Positions 19,181-27,794 of a DNA stretch of 56,947 nucleotides are shown here, in pieces. Each line of letters opens with the position of its first letter. Position 1 is the stretch's first letter. The stretch is taken from positions 1-56,947 of the forward strand of contig CALUWJ010000010.1 in NCBI GenBank assembly GCA_944324455.1. Direction: 5' to 3'. Both the position numbers and the translations under genes were made by a program. The DNA comes from Candidatus Gastranaerophilales bacterium (GTDB lineage: Bacteria > Cyanobacteriota > Vampirovibrionia > Gastranaerophilales > Gastranaerophilaceae). The notes below the pieces were generated by a model. It saw only the letters and a list, made by a program, of their open reading frames with translations. It was not told where the DNA came from and made no database searches.

Positions 19181-19672
19181 ATGTCTATAAACGCAATTTC
19201 AAGCCTTTCTATATATGAATATTATTATCAAATTAATCGCAAGGAAGATGATAAAAAAGAATCTCCCTTGGCTGACGAGATGAAAAAATATGGACTTACT
19301 CCGACTGATAACGAAGTAATGAATGCTGCTTTGTTAAGACAAGCAAAAGCTCTTGAAGAATCAAGACAAGAAGCCGGCACTTCTCAAAATATTCCAAATA
19401 GCGATAGACCTTGGGCAGATATTATGTATCAATTAAATATTCCTTTTAATGATGACCCTAAGGATGATATTGAAGATATCAAAAGAGAGCTTGCTTATTT
19501 AACCAATGGCATGGACGATGAAGAACTTTCTAAAGAAATTACGGATTTAGAAAGCTACATTGAAGATTTATACATTGATTTTAAAAACAATTATTCAACA
19601 ACTTTTAATACTTCAACCACACTATATTCACAACTATCTAACATGGCTTTATTGAATAGAGCCACCATATAA
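19181..19672 (+). CDS. Hypothetical soluble protein (163 aa)
   Basis: It begins MSINAISSLSIYEYYYQINR and is acidic and soluble, with no signal peptide or membrane segment. The middle reads EVMNAALLRQAKALEESRQE, a probable helix. A second helical region around DDIEDIKRELAYL and EELSKEITDLESYIEDLYID could form a coiled coil. The C-terminal tail is Ser/Thr/Asn-rich. Its last 24 bp overlap the end of the convergent radical-SAM gene. No family was recognised. Confidence 0.65.
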   Translation: MSINAISSLSIYEYYYQINRKEDDKKESPLADEMKKYGLTPTDNEVMNAALLRQAKALEESRQEAGTSQNIPNSDRPWADIMYQLNIPFNDDPKDDIEDIKRELAYLTNGMDDEELSKEITDLESYIEDLYIDFKNNYSTTFNTSTTLYSQLSNMALLNRATI

Positions 19673-21208
19673 TTCCCCAATGCGCAAGTTTTTTAAATTA
19701 TTTGTGCCTGTATCTATAAAATTCCATTTCGGAGCTTTGATGTTTTGTAAGGGCATTTGGATGCTGTCTTCATAAGAAGGCAGCATTTGATTTTTGGCAT
19801 ATTTTCGCCATAATTGTTTAAATGCTCCAAGATTTCCGCCATTTTCCACAACTTCAATCAAAAAATCAGCTAAAGATTCTTCATATCTTGATAAAATGCT
19901 TTGAATAATATCCCATTCAACACTAGGAGCTCTATAATTTACTCCGATTTTAGCTAAATTTTTCTTTAGATAATTAATTCTTTTTTCAAGCGTTTTTTTG
20001 TCTGTTCGCTCAACTTTTTCAAAAGGAGTTTGAGCTTTTGGAATGAATGTTGAAGTTGAAAGGGTTATTTCAAAAGGTTGTTTTGTTTTTTTAATTTGCA
20101 CTTTAATTTTTTTCATTAATTCAACTAAAGCTTCAATGTCTTCATCACTTTCAGTAGGTAAACCAATCATAGCATATATTTTAAGCCCTTTTAATCCGCC
20201 AAGTTGTGCTGTTTCAACTATTTTTAGGACTTGAGCTTCATTTAAATCTTTTTTGATGTAATCTCTTAATCTTTGACTGCCTGCTTCAAGCGCTATTGTA
20301 GCTGTTTTTTGATTGCATTTTACAAGGGTTTTAATTAAATTTTCATCTGCTAAATCAGCTCTTAGTGATGAAATTGAAAGCTCTATTTCTCTTGTTTCAC
20401 ATTTTTGAGCAATATAATTTATAATATCATCAAACCTTGGATGTCCTGCAACATAAGCCCCTAATAAAGCAAGTTTGTTTGTATATTCTAAACCTAAATC
20501 AATTGCTTTGATAATTTTTTCATAAGGAGCAAATCTTGTGGGCAAATTTAGCCAGCTTGCAAGGCAAAAATTACACATTTTAGGGCAGCCTCTTTCAAGC
20601 TCAATTACAAAAGTATCTTTAAAAAAGCTTTTATCAGATAAAATTTCAGTATAAACTACTTCATCATCAAGATTATCTCTTACAATTTTAATTTTATCTT
20701 TTTTATATTTAGGAACATAAATTCCTTCAAGCTCTGAAAGTTTAGCTAGAATTTCATCTCTTGAAAAGTTATTTTTATTTTTTAATATCTCAAAAACATT
20801 ATTTAAACAGCATTTTTCGCCTATTGAAATAAAATCAAAAAATTCTTCATAAGGCAGAGGATTAGACATTAAAACAGGACCGCCTCCAAAAATAATCGGG
20901 TCATTTTCTTTTCTGTCACAGGATTTTAGAGGAATTGAATATTTCTTTAACATTTTAATCATGTTTAAAATATCAATTTCAAAACTAATTGAAAGCCCTA
21001 TACAATCAACATCTTTAGGTGGAATTTGTGTTGATTTTGTATCTGAATAAACTCTTTCAACATATAAATCTTTATTTAAATCAAGCAATTTAAAAATGGT
21101 TAAATAGCCCAATGATGCCATAGCAAAACTTTCTATTGCAGGATACATCCACCAGACATTAATTTTCGGTTCTTTATGGTTTAATCTTTGATATAAAAAT
21201 TTCTCCAT
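19649..21208 (-). CDS. B12-binding-domain radical SAM protein
   Basis: A 519-residue protein. The N-terminal 150 residues fit a cobalamin-binding-like Rossmann domain (VDCIGLSISFEIDILNMIKM, IIFGGGPVLMSNPLP). The radical SAM core has the cluster-binding CxxxCxxC in ELERGCPKMCNFC (about residues 205-217). Later SAM-barrel motifs include ATIALEAGSQRLRD and GLKIYAMIGLPTESDEDI. The C-terminal third has a conserved-looking WRKYAKNQ region. It resembles the uncharacterised TIGR03960-like group; the substrate is unknown. The ATG follows the stop of the AI-2E-type permease by one base, so the two are co-translated. Confidence 0.8.
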   Translation of the reverse strand: MEKFLYQRLNHKEPKINVWWMYPAIESFAMASLGYLTIFKLLDLNKDLYVERVYSDTKSTQIPPKDVDCIGLSISFEIDILNMIKMLKKYSIPLKSCDRKENDPIIFGGGPVLMSNPLPYEEFFDFISIGEKCCLNNVFEILKNKNNFSRDEILAKLSELEGIYVPKYKKDKIKIVRDNLDDEVVYTEILSDKSFFKDTFVIELERGCPKMCNFCLASWLNLPTRFAPYEKIIKAIDLGLEYTNKLALLGAYVAGHPRFDDIINYIAQKCETREIELSISSLRADLADENLIKTLVKCNQKTATIALEAGSQRLRDYIKKDLNEAQVLKIVETAQLGGLKGLKIYAMIGLPTESDEDIEALVELMKKIKVQIKKTKQPFEITLSTSTFIPKAQTPFEKVERTDKKTLEKRINYLKKNLAKIGVNYRAPSVEWDIIQSILSRYEESLADFLIEVVENGGNLGAFKQLWRKYAKNQMLPSYEDSIQMPLQNIKAPKWNFIDTGTNNLKNLRIGELYGGSIQ

Positions 21209-21209
21209 T

Positions 21210-22229
21210 TTATTCTTGATTTATTCTATTTAAATAAAGTTCATCAACTAAAACACAGATTACAGAAGCAATCGCAGGTGATAAAATCACGCCCCAAAAG
21301 CCTAAAAATCTGGCTGCGATTAATAAGGCAACTATTATTAACAAAGGGTGCATGTTTAATAATTTACCAAAAACAATTGGTCTTAAAAGCTGATTTTGCG
21401 CCCATTGAGCCACCATATAAATTGCAAAAGTCAATAATACATATAAAAAGCCTTGACTAACGCTTGTTAATAAACCAAGTCCAACTGCAATAGCAGGGCC
21501 AACAACAGGGATAATATCAAAAATGCAAGTTATAAAACCAAGTAAAAATGCGTGATGATTGTGGATTAAAAGCAATCCAAAAGTAGTTAAAGCTCCCACA
21601 AAAACCATTGCTATACCTTGAGCGAAAACATAATTACCAACTTTTGAAGCAATATTTTCAAAGATTTTTAGTGCGTGGTCTTTTTGGTTTTTAGGGAAAA
21701 ATTCAATAAATTTATTTTTTAATCTTTTTTCATCATAAGCAAAATAAAAAACCATTATTGAAATAGCAAGCGTTGTGGTTAGAAAATTAGCAATCCATTT
21801 TCCTGCTAAAATAGAATTTTCGATTAACCTTTGTGCACCTTGTGCTAAAGGATCTTTTAAGGAATCAAAAGTTATAAAACTTGAAATTGATTTATCAAAA
21901 ATTTTGAAATTTAAAAGATTATCAATATTATCTATAACGTTTGGAAAATTACCAATAAGAGCAGTTGCCTCTCTGATTGAGATTGAAATTAATGGAACAA
22001 TAATTAAAAAACTTGCTAAAATTAAAGCCAATAAAACTAATGTTACAGCCCAGACTCTCGGGATGAATTTTTCAAGTTTATTAATAACAGGGTTAATAGC
22101 ACATGTTATTACAAAAGAAGCAAATAACATCATCAAAATATCTAGTGAAAAAATTGAAAGAGTTATTATTGCTAAAATAACTATAAAAACTACAACATTT
22201 TTAGGGGTTAAAACTTTTATATTTTCCAT
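21210..22229 (-). CDS. AI-2E family (PerM/YtqF-like) transporter
   Basis: A 339-residue membrane protein with about seven or eight transmembrane segments. The signature region IFDIIPVVGPAIAVGLGLLT near residues 229-248 and the C-terminal PLLIIVALLIAARFLGFWG identify the AI-2E/UPF0118 exporter family. Members have been linked to autoinducer-2 export or cation antiport; the substrate here is unknown. A GGAGAAAA ribosome-binding site precedes the start. It is upstream gene of an operon with the radical SAM protein. Confidence 0.87.
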   Translation of the reverse strand: MENIKVLTPKNVVVFIVILAIITLSIFSLDILMMLFASFVITCAINPVINKLEKFIPRVWAVTLVLLALILASFLIIVPLISISIREATALIGNFPNVIDNIDNLLNFKIFDKSISSFITFDSLKDPLAQGAQRLIENSILAGKWIANFLTTTLAISIMVFYFAYDEKRLKNKFIEFFPKNQKDHALKIFENIASKVGNYVFAQGIAMVFVGALTTFGLLLIHNHHAFLLGFITCIFDIIPVVGPAIAVGLGLLTSVSQGFLYVLLTFAIYMVAQWAQNQLLRPIVFGKLLNMHPLLIIVALLIAARFLGFWGVILSPAIASVICVLVDELYLNRINQE

Positions 22230-22309
22230 TTTTTCTCCGAATTTTAAGATTTACTTATTTATGGTATAATCTTTTAAGAAAATTAGCAAGCAGAAAGTAG
22301 TATAATCGG

Positions 22310-23644
22310 ATGTCTAATCAAGGTTTTGTGAACCAAAATATTAAACCCCTGAATACAAAAAGAAATGAAAAAGGTAATTTAGAAATTTCAGGCTGCGATG
22401 TTGTTGAATTAGCTAAAAAATATTCAACACCATTATATGTCATGGATGAAATAACATTAACTAAAATGGCTGATGATTATAAAAAAGCATTTTCAAAATA
22501 TGAAAATGTTAAAATGACTTTTGCTTCAAAAGCCTTAATGACATCATCCATAGCTAAAATATTTCATAATCTCGGGTTTGGTTTTGATGTTGTCTCAATA
22601 GGCGAAATTTATACTCTTTTAAATGCAGGAATTGATTTAAAAAAAGTTTCTTTTAACGGTAACAATAAATCGCTTGAAGAAATTGCTTTTGCAATAGATA
22701 ACAATATTGACCATTTCAGCGTTGATAATTTTTACGAATTAGAAAAATTAAATTTAATTGCAAAAGAAAAAAATAAAGTTCAAAAAATTCATTTAAGAAT
22801 TACCCCCGGAATTGAATGTCATACCCATGAATACATTAAAACAGGGCAATCTGATTCAAAATTCGGTTTTGATTTAAACCAAATTGATAATGCAATAAAA
22901 TTAATTCAAGATGAATACAAAAATCTTAAATTGGTTGGTCTACATGCCCATATAGGCTCACAAATTTTTGAAGTAAGCGTATATTTTGATGAAGTTAAAA
23001 TTTTATTATCTGAAATTAAAAGAATAAAAGATAAATTTAATCTTGAACTTAATGAAATTAATCTTGGCGGCGGTCTTGGTGTAACATATACAAAAGAAGA
23101 TAACCCTCCAAGCGTATATGAGATAGCGGATACAATAATTAATTCTATTGAAATTCATACAAAAGAATTTAATTTAAAAAAACCTGTTTTATATATTGAA
23201 CCTGGGCGTTCTTTGGTGTGCAGCGCCGGTTTTAGTTTATACACCATAGGAAGCCAAAAAAATATTGAAGGTGTTAGAAAATATGTAGCGATTGATGGCG
23301 GCATGGCGGATAATCCTCGTCCATCCATGTATCAGGCTAAATATTTTGCTGAAATTGCCAATGCTAAAGAAAAAGATGATTTTGAAAAAGTAACAGTAGC
23401 GGGAAAATTCTGTGAATCAGGAGATATTTTAATTAAAGATATTGAGCTTAATTCTCCAAAATCAGGCGATATATTGTGTGTTTATGATACTGGTGCATAT
23501 TGTTATTCAATGTCATCAAATTATAACAATATTTTAAAACCCGCAATGGTGCTGATTAATAATGGGGTATCAGATGTAATTGTTAAAAGGCAAACATTGG
23601 AGCAGCTTGTTCAAAATGATGTTATTTTAGATAGATTAAAATAG
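22310..23644 (+). CDS. lysA: Diaminopimelate decarboxylase
   Basis: A 444-residue fold-type III PLP enzyme. The N-terminal strand TPLYVMDEITL is typical. The PLP lysine is in TFASKALMTS (usually YAxKA). Further motifs include LVGLHAHIGSQIFE, EINLGGGLGVTY, YIEPGRSLVCSAG, VDGGMADNPRPSMY-like, and VAGKFCESGDIL. The active-site DTGAYCYSMSSNYN is present. It makes L-lysine from meso-diaminopimelate; dapL in this window makes the precursor. The downstream cdaA starts 10 bp later. Confidence 0.95.
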   Translation: MSNQGFVNQNIKPLNTKRNEKGNLEISGCDVVELAKKYSTPLYVMDEITLTKMADDYKKAFSKYENVKMTFASKALMTSSIAKIFHNLGFGFDVVSIGEIYTLLNAGIDLKKVSFNGNNKSLEEIAFAIDNNIDHFSVDNFYELEKLNLIAKEKNKVQKIHLRITPGIECHTHEYIKTGQSDSKFGFDLNQIDNAIKLIQDEYKNLKLVGLHAHIGSQIFEVSVYFDEVKILLSEIKRIKDKFNLELNEINLGGGLGVTYTKEDNPPSVYEIADTIINSIEIHTKEFNLKKPVLYIEPGRSLVCSAGFSLYTIGSQKNIEGVRKYVAIDGGMADNPRPSMYQAKYFAEIANAKEKDDFEKVTVAGKFCESGDILIKDIELNSPKSGDILCVYDTGAYCYSMSSNYNNILKPAMVLINNGVSDVIVKRQTLEQLVQNDVILDRLK

Positions 23645-23654
23645 AGGAATAAAA

Positions 23655-24563
23655 TTGAATTTTACTGATTTAGATATTATATTAACCACTCAAATACAAC
23701 ATTTTTTCCATGAAATGGATAAAGTGAGTTTGTTTATCAATATATTTGAAATATTGGTTTTAGCTTTTATTTTGTATTATCTATATCAAAGATTTATTAA
23801 AGGAAGCCAAAGCGAAAATCTTGTTAGAGGTTCACTTGCTCTTGTTGTAATGTGGGGAATATCTGAAATATTAATTAAAATCAATCTTTATATTTTCGGT
23901 GTATTTTTAAAAACATTGGTTTTGATTGTTTCTTTTGCTTTGATTGTAATTTTTCAACCGGAATTAAGAAGATTTTTAGGCTATATCGGACAAGGAAATT
24001 TGTTTGAAAAGCTTTTTATAAATAATAATGAGTTTGATAATACTAAAAAAACAGATGTTGCAAAGGAATTAATAGAAACAATAAAATATCTTTCAAAATC
24101 TAAAACAGGCGGTTTGATTGTATTGCAGAAAGATATTAATTCAATAGCTCAATCAGGAGTGGGCGTTAAATTAAATGCAGATATTTCTCAAGAGCTTTTA
24201 TTAACTATCTTTTTCCCTAAAACTCCTTTGCATGACGGCGCTGTGGTAATTAGAGAAAATAAAATTATAGCAGCAGGAGTATTGTTGCCCCTAACAGAGG
24301 ACCCTAAATTGTCTTGGAGATATGGAACACGTCATAGAGCCGCAATTGGGGTTTCTGAGGTTTATCCTGATTGCGCTTGCATTGTTGTATCAGAAGAAAC
24401 AGGAGATGTTTCTGTTGCAATAGATGGAATATTAAAAAAATATGAGGACTTGGGAAAATTAAAGGCAGATTTAATAAGAATACTTGGTTATAAACAAGAA
24501 GAAAAAAATACCCATGAAAAAAGCTTTATTAAATTTGACAATATTTTTGGTAAAAATCAATAA
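23655..24563 (+). CDS. cdaA: Diadenylate cyclase CdaA (c-di-AMP synthase)
   Basis: A 302-residue protein starting at TTG with GAGGA upstream. Three N-terminal transmembrane helices (about 28-45, 58-76 and 80-100) are followed by the DAC domain. The catalytic motifs are visible: PLHDGAVVI and GTRHRAAIGVSE. It makes cyclic di-AMP from ATP at the membrane, where the signal controls potassium, osmolyte and cell-wall balance. The usual partner gene cdaR does not follow; a helicase gene begins 2 bp downstream instead. An anti-parallel activity cannot be judged from sequence. Confidence 0.94.
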   Translation: MNFTDLDIILTTQIQHFFHEMDKVSLFINIFEILVLAFILYYLYQRFIKGSQSENLVRGSLALVVMWGISEILIKINLYIFGVFLKTLVLIVSFALIVIFQPELRRFLGYIGQGNLFEKLFINNNEFDNTKKTDVAKELIETIKYLSKSKTGGLIVLQKDINSIAQSGVGVKLNADISQELLLTIFFPKTPLHDGAVVIRENKIIAAGVLLPLTEDPKLSWRYGTRHRAAIGVSEVYPDCACIVVSEETGDVSVAIDGILKKYEDLGKLKADLIRILGYKQEEKNTHEKSFIKFDNIFGKNQ

Positions 24564-24565
24564 TT

Positions 24566-26566
24566 ATGTCTGATAATCTTATAGAAAAAAATGAAAATCA
24601 AGCAATAACAAGAAAAAAATTTGTTTTAAAAAAAAGAACATCAATAAAAACAGATTATAAAGTTGATTATGAAAATGAATTAAATAAAGCGCAATTAGAA
24701 GCGGTTATTTCTCAAAAAGGCCCGATTTTGGTTGTGGCTGGAGCTGGAACAGGTAAAACTAAAACTCTAACCTATAGGTGTGCAAGATTAATTGAAGATG
24801 GGGTTGAGCCAAGTTCAATTTTACTTTTAACATTTACAAAAAAAGCTGCTAAAGAAATGCTAAATAGAGCGGCTTTAGTTTTGGATGACAGATGTGAAAA
24901 GGTTTCAGGAGGAACATTTCATAGTTTTTCTAATTTAATTTTAAGAAAATATTCTAAACTTTTGGGTTTTAAAAATAATTTTACAATAATGGACCAAGCT
25001 GATGCTCAAGATGTTATCCAGCACTGCACAAATGTACTATATCCTAAAAAAGAAAAAAGATTTCCTAAAAAATCAACAATATTGGAAATTTATTCAAAAT
25101 CAGTTAATAAAAAAATGCCTGTTAAAGAACTGATTGAAAAAGAATATTATAATTTCACTGATGTTGAAGATAAAATTATTGAAATTCATAAAGCCTATGT
25201 GAAATATAAAAGAGAAAATTCAATTTTAGATTATGATGATTTACTTTTATATTTAAAATTTTTACTTGAAGATAATGAAAATATAAGAAAAAAATTATCT
25301 AATCAATATCAATATATCATGGTGGATGAATATCAAGATACAAATACCTTACAAGCTGATATTATTAAGCTTTTAGCTTCTGAACACAATAATATTATGG
25401 CTGTTGGAGATGACGCTCAAAGCATTTATTCTTTTAGAGGAGCAAATTATAAAAATATTCTTGAATTTCCTGATATTTTTCCAAATTGCAAAATAATTAA
25501 ATTAGAGCAAAATTATAGAAGCAGTAAAAATATTCTAAATCTTACAAATGCAATCATTTCAAAAGCCAAAAAAGGCTATAAAAAAGAGCTTTTTTCAAAT
25601 ATTGAAGATAATAAAAAGCCTGCAATAATAAAAGCTCTAAATTCTCAAATGGAAGCGGAATTTGTTTGTCAAAAAGTGCTTGAACTTTTAGATGAAGACA
25701 TTGAACTAAGCGATATTTGCGTTCTTATAAGAAACGCAAGAATGAGCTATAATCTTGAAATTGAACTATCTAAATATAATATTCCTTATCAAAAATTTGG
25801 CGGACCAAAATTTTTAGAAGCCGCTCATATTAAAGATATTATTGCTCATTTAAGAATTATTTTAAATCCTGATGATACAATTAGCTTAAGCAGAATTTTG
25901 CTTCTTTTAAAAGGAATAGGTTCAAAAGCGGTTAGTTCGATTATTCCTTTAATGCAAGCAAAAAACTATAATCAAAAATTATTACCCTCTAAATATTCAA
26001 CTTCTTTAACGCCATTATTTAATTTATTAACTAAACAAGATGAAAATAATTATAGCTTATCTGAGCTTGTGGGAGCTGTGATTGAATATTATAAACCTAT
26101 TTTAAAAGATAAATATGACGATTGGCAAAAAAGAGAAAAAGACCTTGAACATTTTTCATATTTAGCAACCTTATATAAAAAATTAGATAGCTTTTTATCA
26201 GATTTAGCGCTTGAACCGCCTGAAGCGTCTGTTGAAGGGATGTATAGGAGAAATATTAAAGACGATTGTTTAACAATTTCAACAATACACTCTGCAAAAG
26301 GGCTTGAATGGAATAGTGTTTTTATAATCGGTGCGGTAGACGGCAGGTTTCCAAGCGCATATTCATTTAATTCTGATGAAGAAATGGAAGAAGAATTAAG
26401 ATTAATGTATGTTGCAACAACAAGGGCAAAATCCGATTTATATATCAGCTATCCTGTTGATATGTACGATTATTCAACTCAAATGATTTTAACAAAGCCA
26501 TCAAGATTTTTAGATAATCTTGATGAAGATTTGCTTGAAGTTTGGGATATTGAAGAAGATGATTAA
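24566..26566 (+). CDS. UvrD/PcrA-type superfamily 1 DNA helicase
   Basis: A 666-residue SF1A helicase. A charged N-terminal extension of about 35 residues precedes NKAQLEAVISQKGPILVVAG and the Walker A GAGTGKTKTLTY. Motif Ia LTFTKKAAKEML, motif II VDEYQDTN, motif III GDDAQSIYSFRGA, motif IV LEQNYRSSKNIL, motif V STIHSAKGLEW and motif VI LRLMYVATTRAK are all intact. It unwinds DNA 3' to 5' in repair or replication restart. It could equally be called PcrA, UvrD or Rep. Its ATG lies 2 bp after the cdaA stop. Confidence 0.92.
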   Translation: MSDNLIEKNENQAITRKKFVLKKRTSIKTDYKVDYENELNKAQLEAVISQKGPILVVAGAGTGKTKTLTYRCARLIEDGVEPSSILLLTFTKKAAKEMLNRAALVLDDRCEKVSGGTFHSFSNLILRKYSKLLGFKNNFTIMDQADAQDVIQHCTNVLYPKKEKRFPKKSTILEIYSKSVNKKMPVKELIEKEYYNFTDVEDKIIEIHKAYVKYKRENSILDYDDLLLYLKFLLEDNENIRKKLSNQYQYIMVDEYQDTNTLQADIIKLLASEHNNIMAVGDDAQSIYSFRGANYKNILEFPDIFPNCKIIKLEQNYRSSKNILNLTNAIISKAKKGYKKELFSNIEDNKKPAIIKALNSQMEAEFVCQKVLELLDEDIELSDICVLIRNARMSYNLEIELSKYNIPYQKFGGPKFLEAAHIKDIIAHLRIILNPDDTISLSRILLLLKGIGSKAVSSIIPLMQAKNYNQKLLPSKYSTSLTPLFNLLTKQDENNYSLSELVGAVIEYYKPILKDKYDDWQKREKDLEHFSYLATLYKKLDSFLSDLALEPPEASVEGMYRRNIKDDCLTISTIHSAKGLEWNSVFIIGAVDGRFPSAYSFNSDEEMEEELRLMYVATTRAKSDLYISYPVDMYDYSTQMILTKPSRFLDNLDEDLLEVWDIEEDD

Positions 26567-26577
26567 TTTAATTATGG

Positions 26578-26583
26578 TATAAT
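26578..26583 (+). promoter_or_regulatory. Extended -10 placing rimM start at +1
   Basis: TGGTATAAT with TATAAT at 26578-26583 lies 6 bp before the ATG at 26590. The start codon therefore falls on the expected transcription start, and no Shine-Dalgarno sequence is present. A leaderless rimM mRNA is suggested. Confidence 0.4.
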
Positions 26584-26589
26584 TTCTTT

Positions 26590-27099
26590 ATGGAAAATAA
26601 ATATATTTCAATCGGCAAAATAACTAATTTTTTTGGAATTAGAGGCGAAGCAAAAATAGGCTTTGATAATCTCAATCAAATTAAGAATGCAAAAGAAGTT
26701 TTTTTATTAGATGATATATCAAAAAGAAAATTAACAATTAAATCTATTCGTTTTCATAAAAATTTTGCAATAGTAAAATTCAATGAAATTGATGATATTA
26801 ATGATTTAATTCAATATAAAGGACAGAGAATTTTTGTTTTAAAAGAAGAAGCAATTAAAAAACTTGAAAAAGATGAGTTTTTAATTTCTGATTTAGTTGG
26901 TTGCATTGTTTATGATAAAAATAATGAAAAACTAGGTGAAGTTGTTGCAATTTCAACAAATTCATCACAAGATTTATTGAATATCAAAAATTTAATCGGA
27001 AAAATTTGCCTTGTACCTTTTGTGGATGAATTTTTTCCTGTTGTCGATATAAAAAATAAAAAGATTATTATAAAACCGATTGAAGGTTTGTTAACATAA
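26590..27099 (+). CDS. rimM: Ribosome maturation factor RimM
   Basis: A 169-residue protein with the typical start ISIGKITNFFGIRGEAKIGF, the mid motif YKGQRIFVLKEE, then the PRC-barrel segment FLISDLVGCIVYD, SSQDLLNI and VPFVDEFFPVVDI. It binds ribosomal protein S19 and assists 30S subunit maturation. The usual neighbours rpsP, trmD and rplS are absent, so it is outside its classic operon. A small transcript for SRP RNA ends on the opposite strand just downstream. Confidence 0.92.
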   Translation: MENKYISIGKITNFFGIRGEAKIGFDNLNQIKNAKEVFLLDDISKRKLTIKSIRFHKNFAIVKFNEIDDINDLIQYKGQRIFVLKEEAIKKLEKDEFLISDLVGCIVYDKNNEKLGEVVAISTNSSQDLLNIKNLIGKICLVPFVDEFFPVVDIKNKKIIIKPIEGLLT

Positions 27100-27104
27100 T
27101 AAAA

Positions 27105-27361
27105 GCCACACTATATCTATTGACACTATATTTATAATTCTACGATTAAAAAATCTCCTAAATAAATCCTTACACCCGCATCATCTGCCTTAGGGCTGCT
27201 ATGTTTCCATCCTGACCCGATTCGAGCGATTTTGCGCCATAAAAATTTAAATTATCAACAATTTTTTAATTTTCAAATTACAAATATATATGCCTCATGA
27301 TATACTCTGCACCCGACATAAGCTTTCGGTCAAGGAGAAGCAACCCCCCGTGAAGTGTGGC
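27105..27361 (-). ncRNA. ffs: Signal recognition particle RNA, long Bacillus-type form
   Basis: On the minus strand the conserved SRP domain IV is clear: GGTCAGG, then ATGGAAACATAGCAGCC (tetraloop GGAA and symmetric loop), then CTAAGGCAGATGATGCGGG. It lies within about 27172-27225. The 5' end GCCACACT (complement of 27354-27361) pairs with the 3' AGTGTGGC (complement of 27105-27112), followed by TTTT. About 257 nt in length fits the SRP RNA that includes an Alu-like domain; the 5' segment with GGGGGGTTGCTTCTCC supports this. Its receptor FtsY is also encoded in this window. Confidence 0.9.
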
Positions 27362-27367
27362 ATAAAT

Positions 27368-27397
27368 ATTCTAGCATAAAATTAAACTATGGCGCAA
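27368..27397 (-). promoter_or_regulatory. Promoter of SRP RNA
   Basis: On the minus strand TTGCGC (complement of 27392-27397), an 18-bp spacer and TAGAAT (complement of 27368-27373) lie just upstream of the predicted 5' end. Confidence 0.6.
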
Positions 27398-27446
27398 ATT
27401 TAAAAATTAATATATAATAGTCTTAGATTATAGGAGTAATTAATAA

Positions 27447-27794
27447 ATGACAAAACAACCATCTGATACAGCACCTGTTGAAGTAGTTATTATAACTAAA
27501 GACCATGAAATCAAAGGAACGGTTTATGTTTCAAAGTTTACAAAATCAAACCGCGAATTAACAGAATTATTAAACGATAAAGAAAGAAGATTTTTGGCTG
27601 TTACAAATGCTGAAATCATGGTGCAAGGCGGTACTACTCCTAAAAGATATGACTTTTTAGAAATCCATATTGATTCAATTGTAATTATGCATCCTGCTTC
27701 TCAAACTTTATTTAAAGAAAGTTCTAAAGTTCAAGAAGATATTGCAAAATTTAGAGAATTGAGAAACAGATTATCTCAAACAAAACCGTTCTAG
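27447..27794 (+). CDS. Conserved-looking hypothetical protein (115 aa)
   Basis: A soluble 115-residue protein with a TATAGGAG site and a -10 TATAAT at 27413-27418 upstream. The first 75 residues look like a small beta-rich domain: VEVVIITKDHEIKGTVYVSK, then RRFLAVTNAEIMVQG and YDFLEIHIDSIVIMHPA. An Sm-like or PilZ-like barrel would be compatible, but I cannot name the family. The C-terminus is a charged helix. It is monocistronic and followed by the large repeat island. Confidence 0.65.
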   Translation: MTKQPSDTAPVEVVIITKDHEIKGTVYVSKFTKSNRELTELLNDKERRFLAVTNAEIMVQGGTTPKRYDFLEIHIDSIVIMHPASQTLFKESSKVQEDIAKFRELRNRLSQTKPF

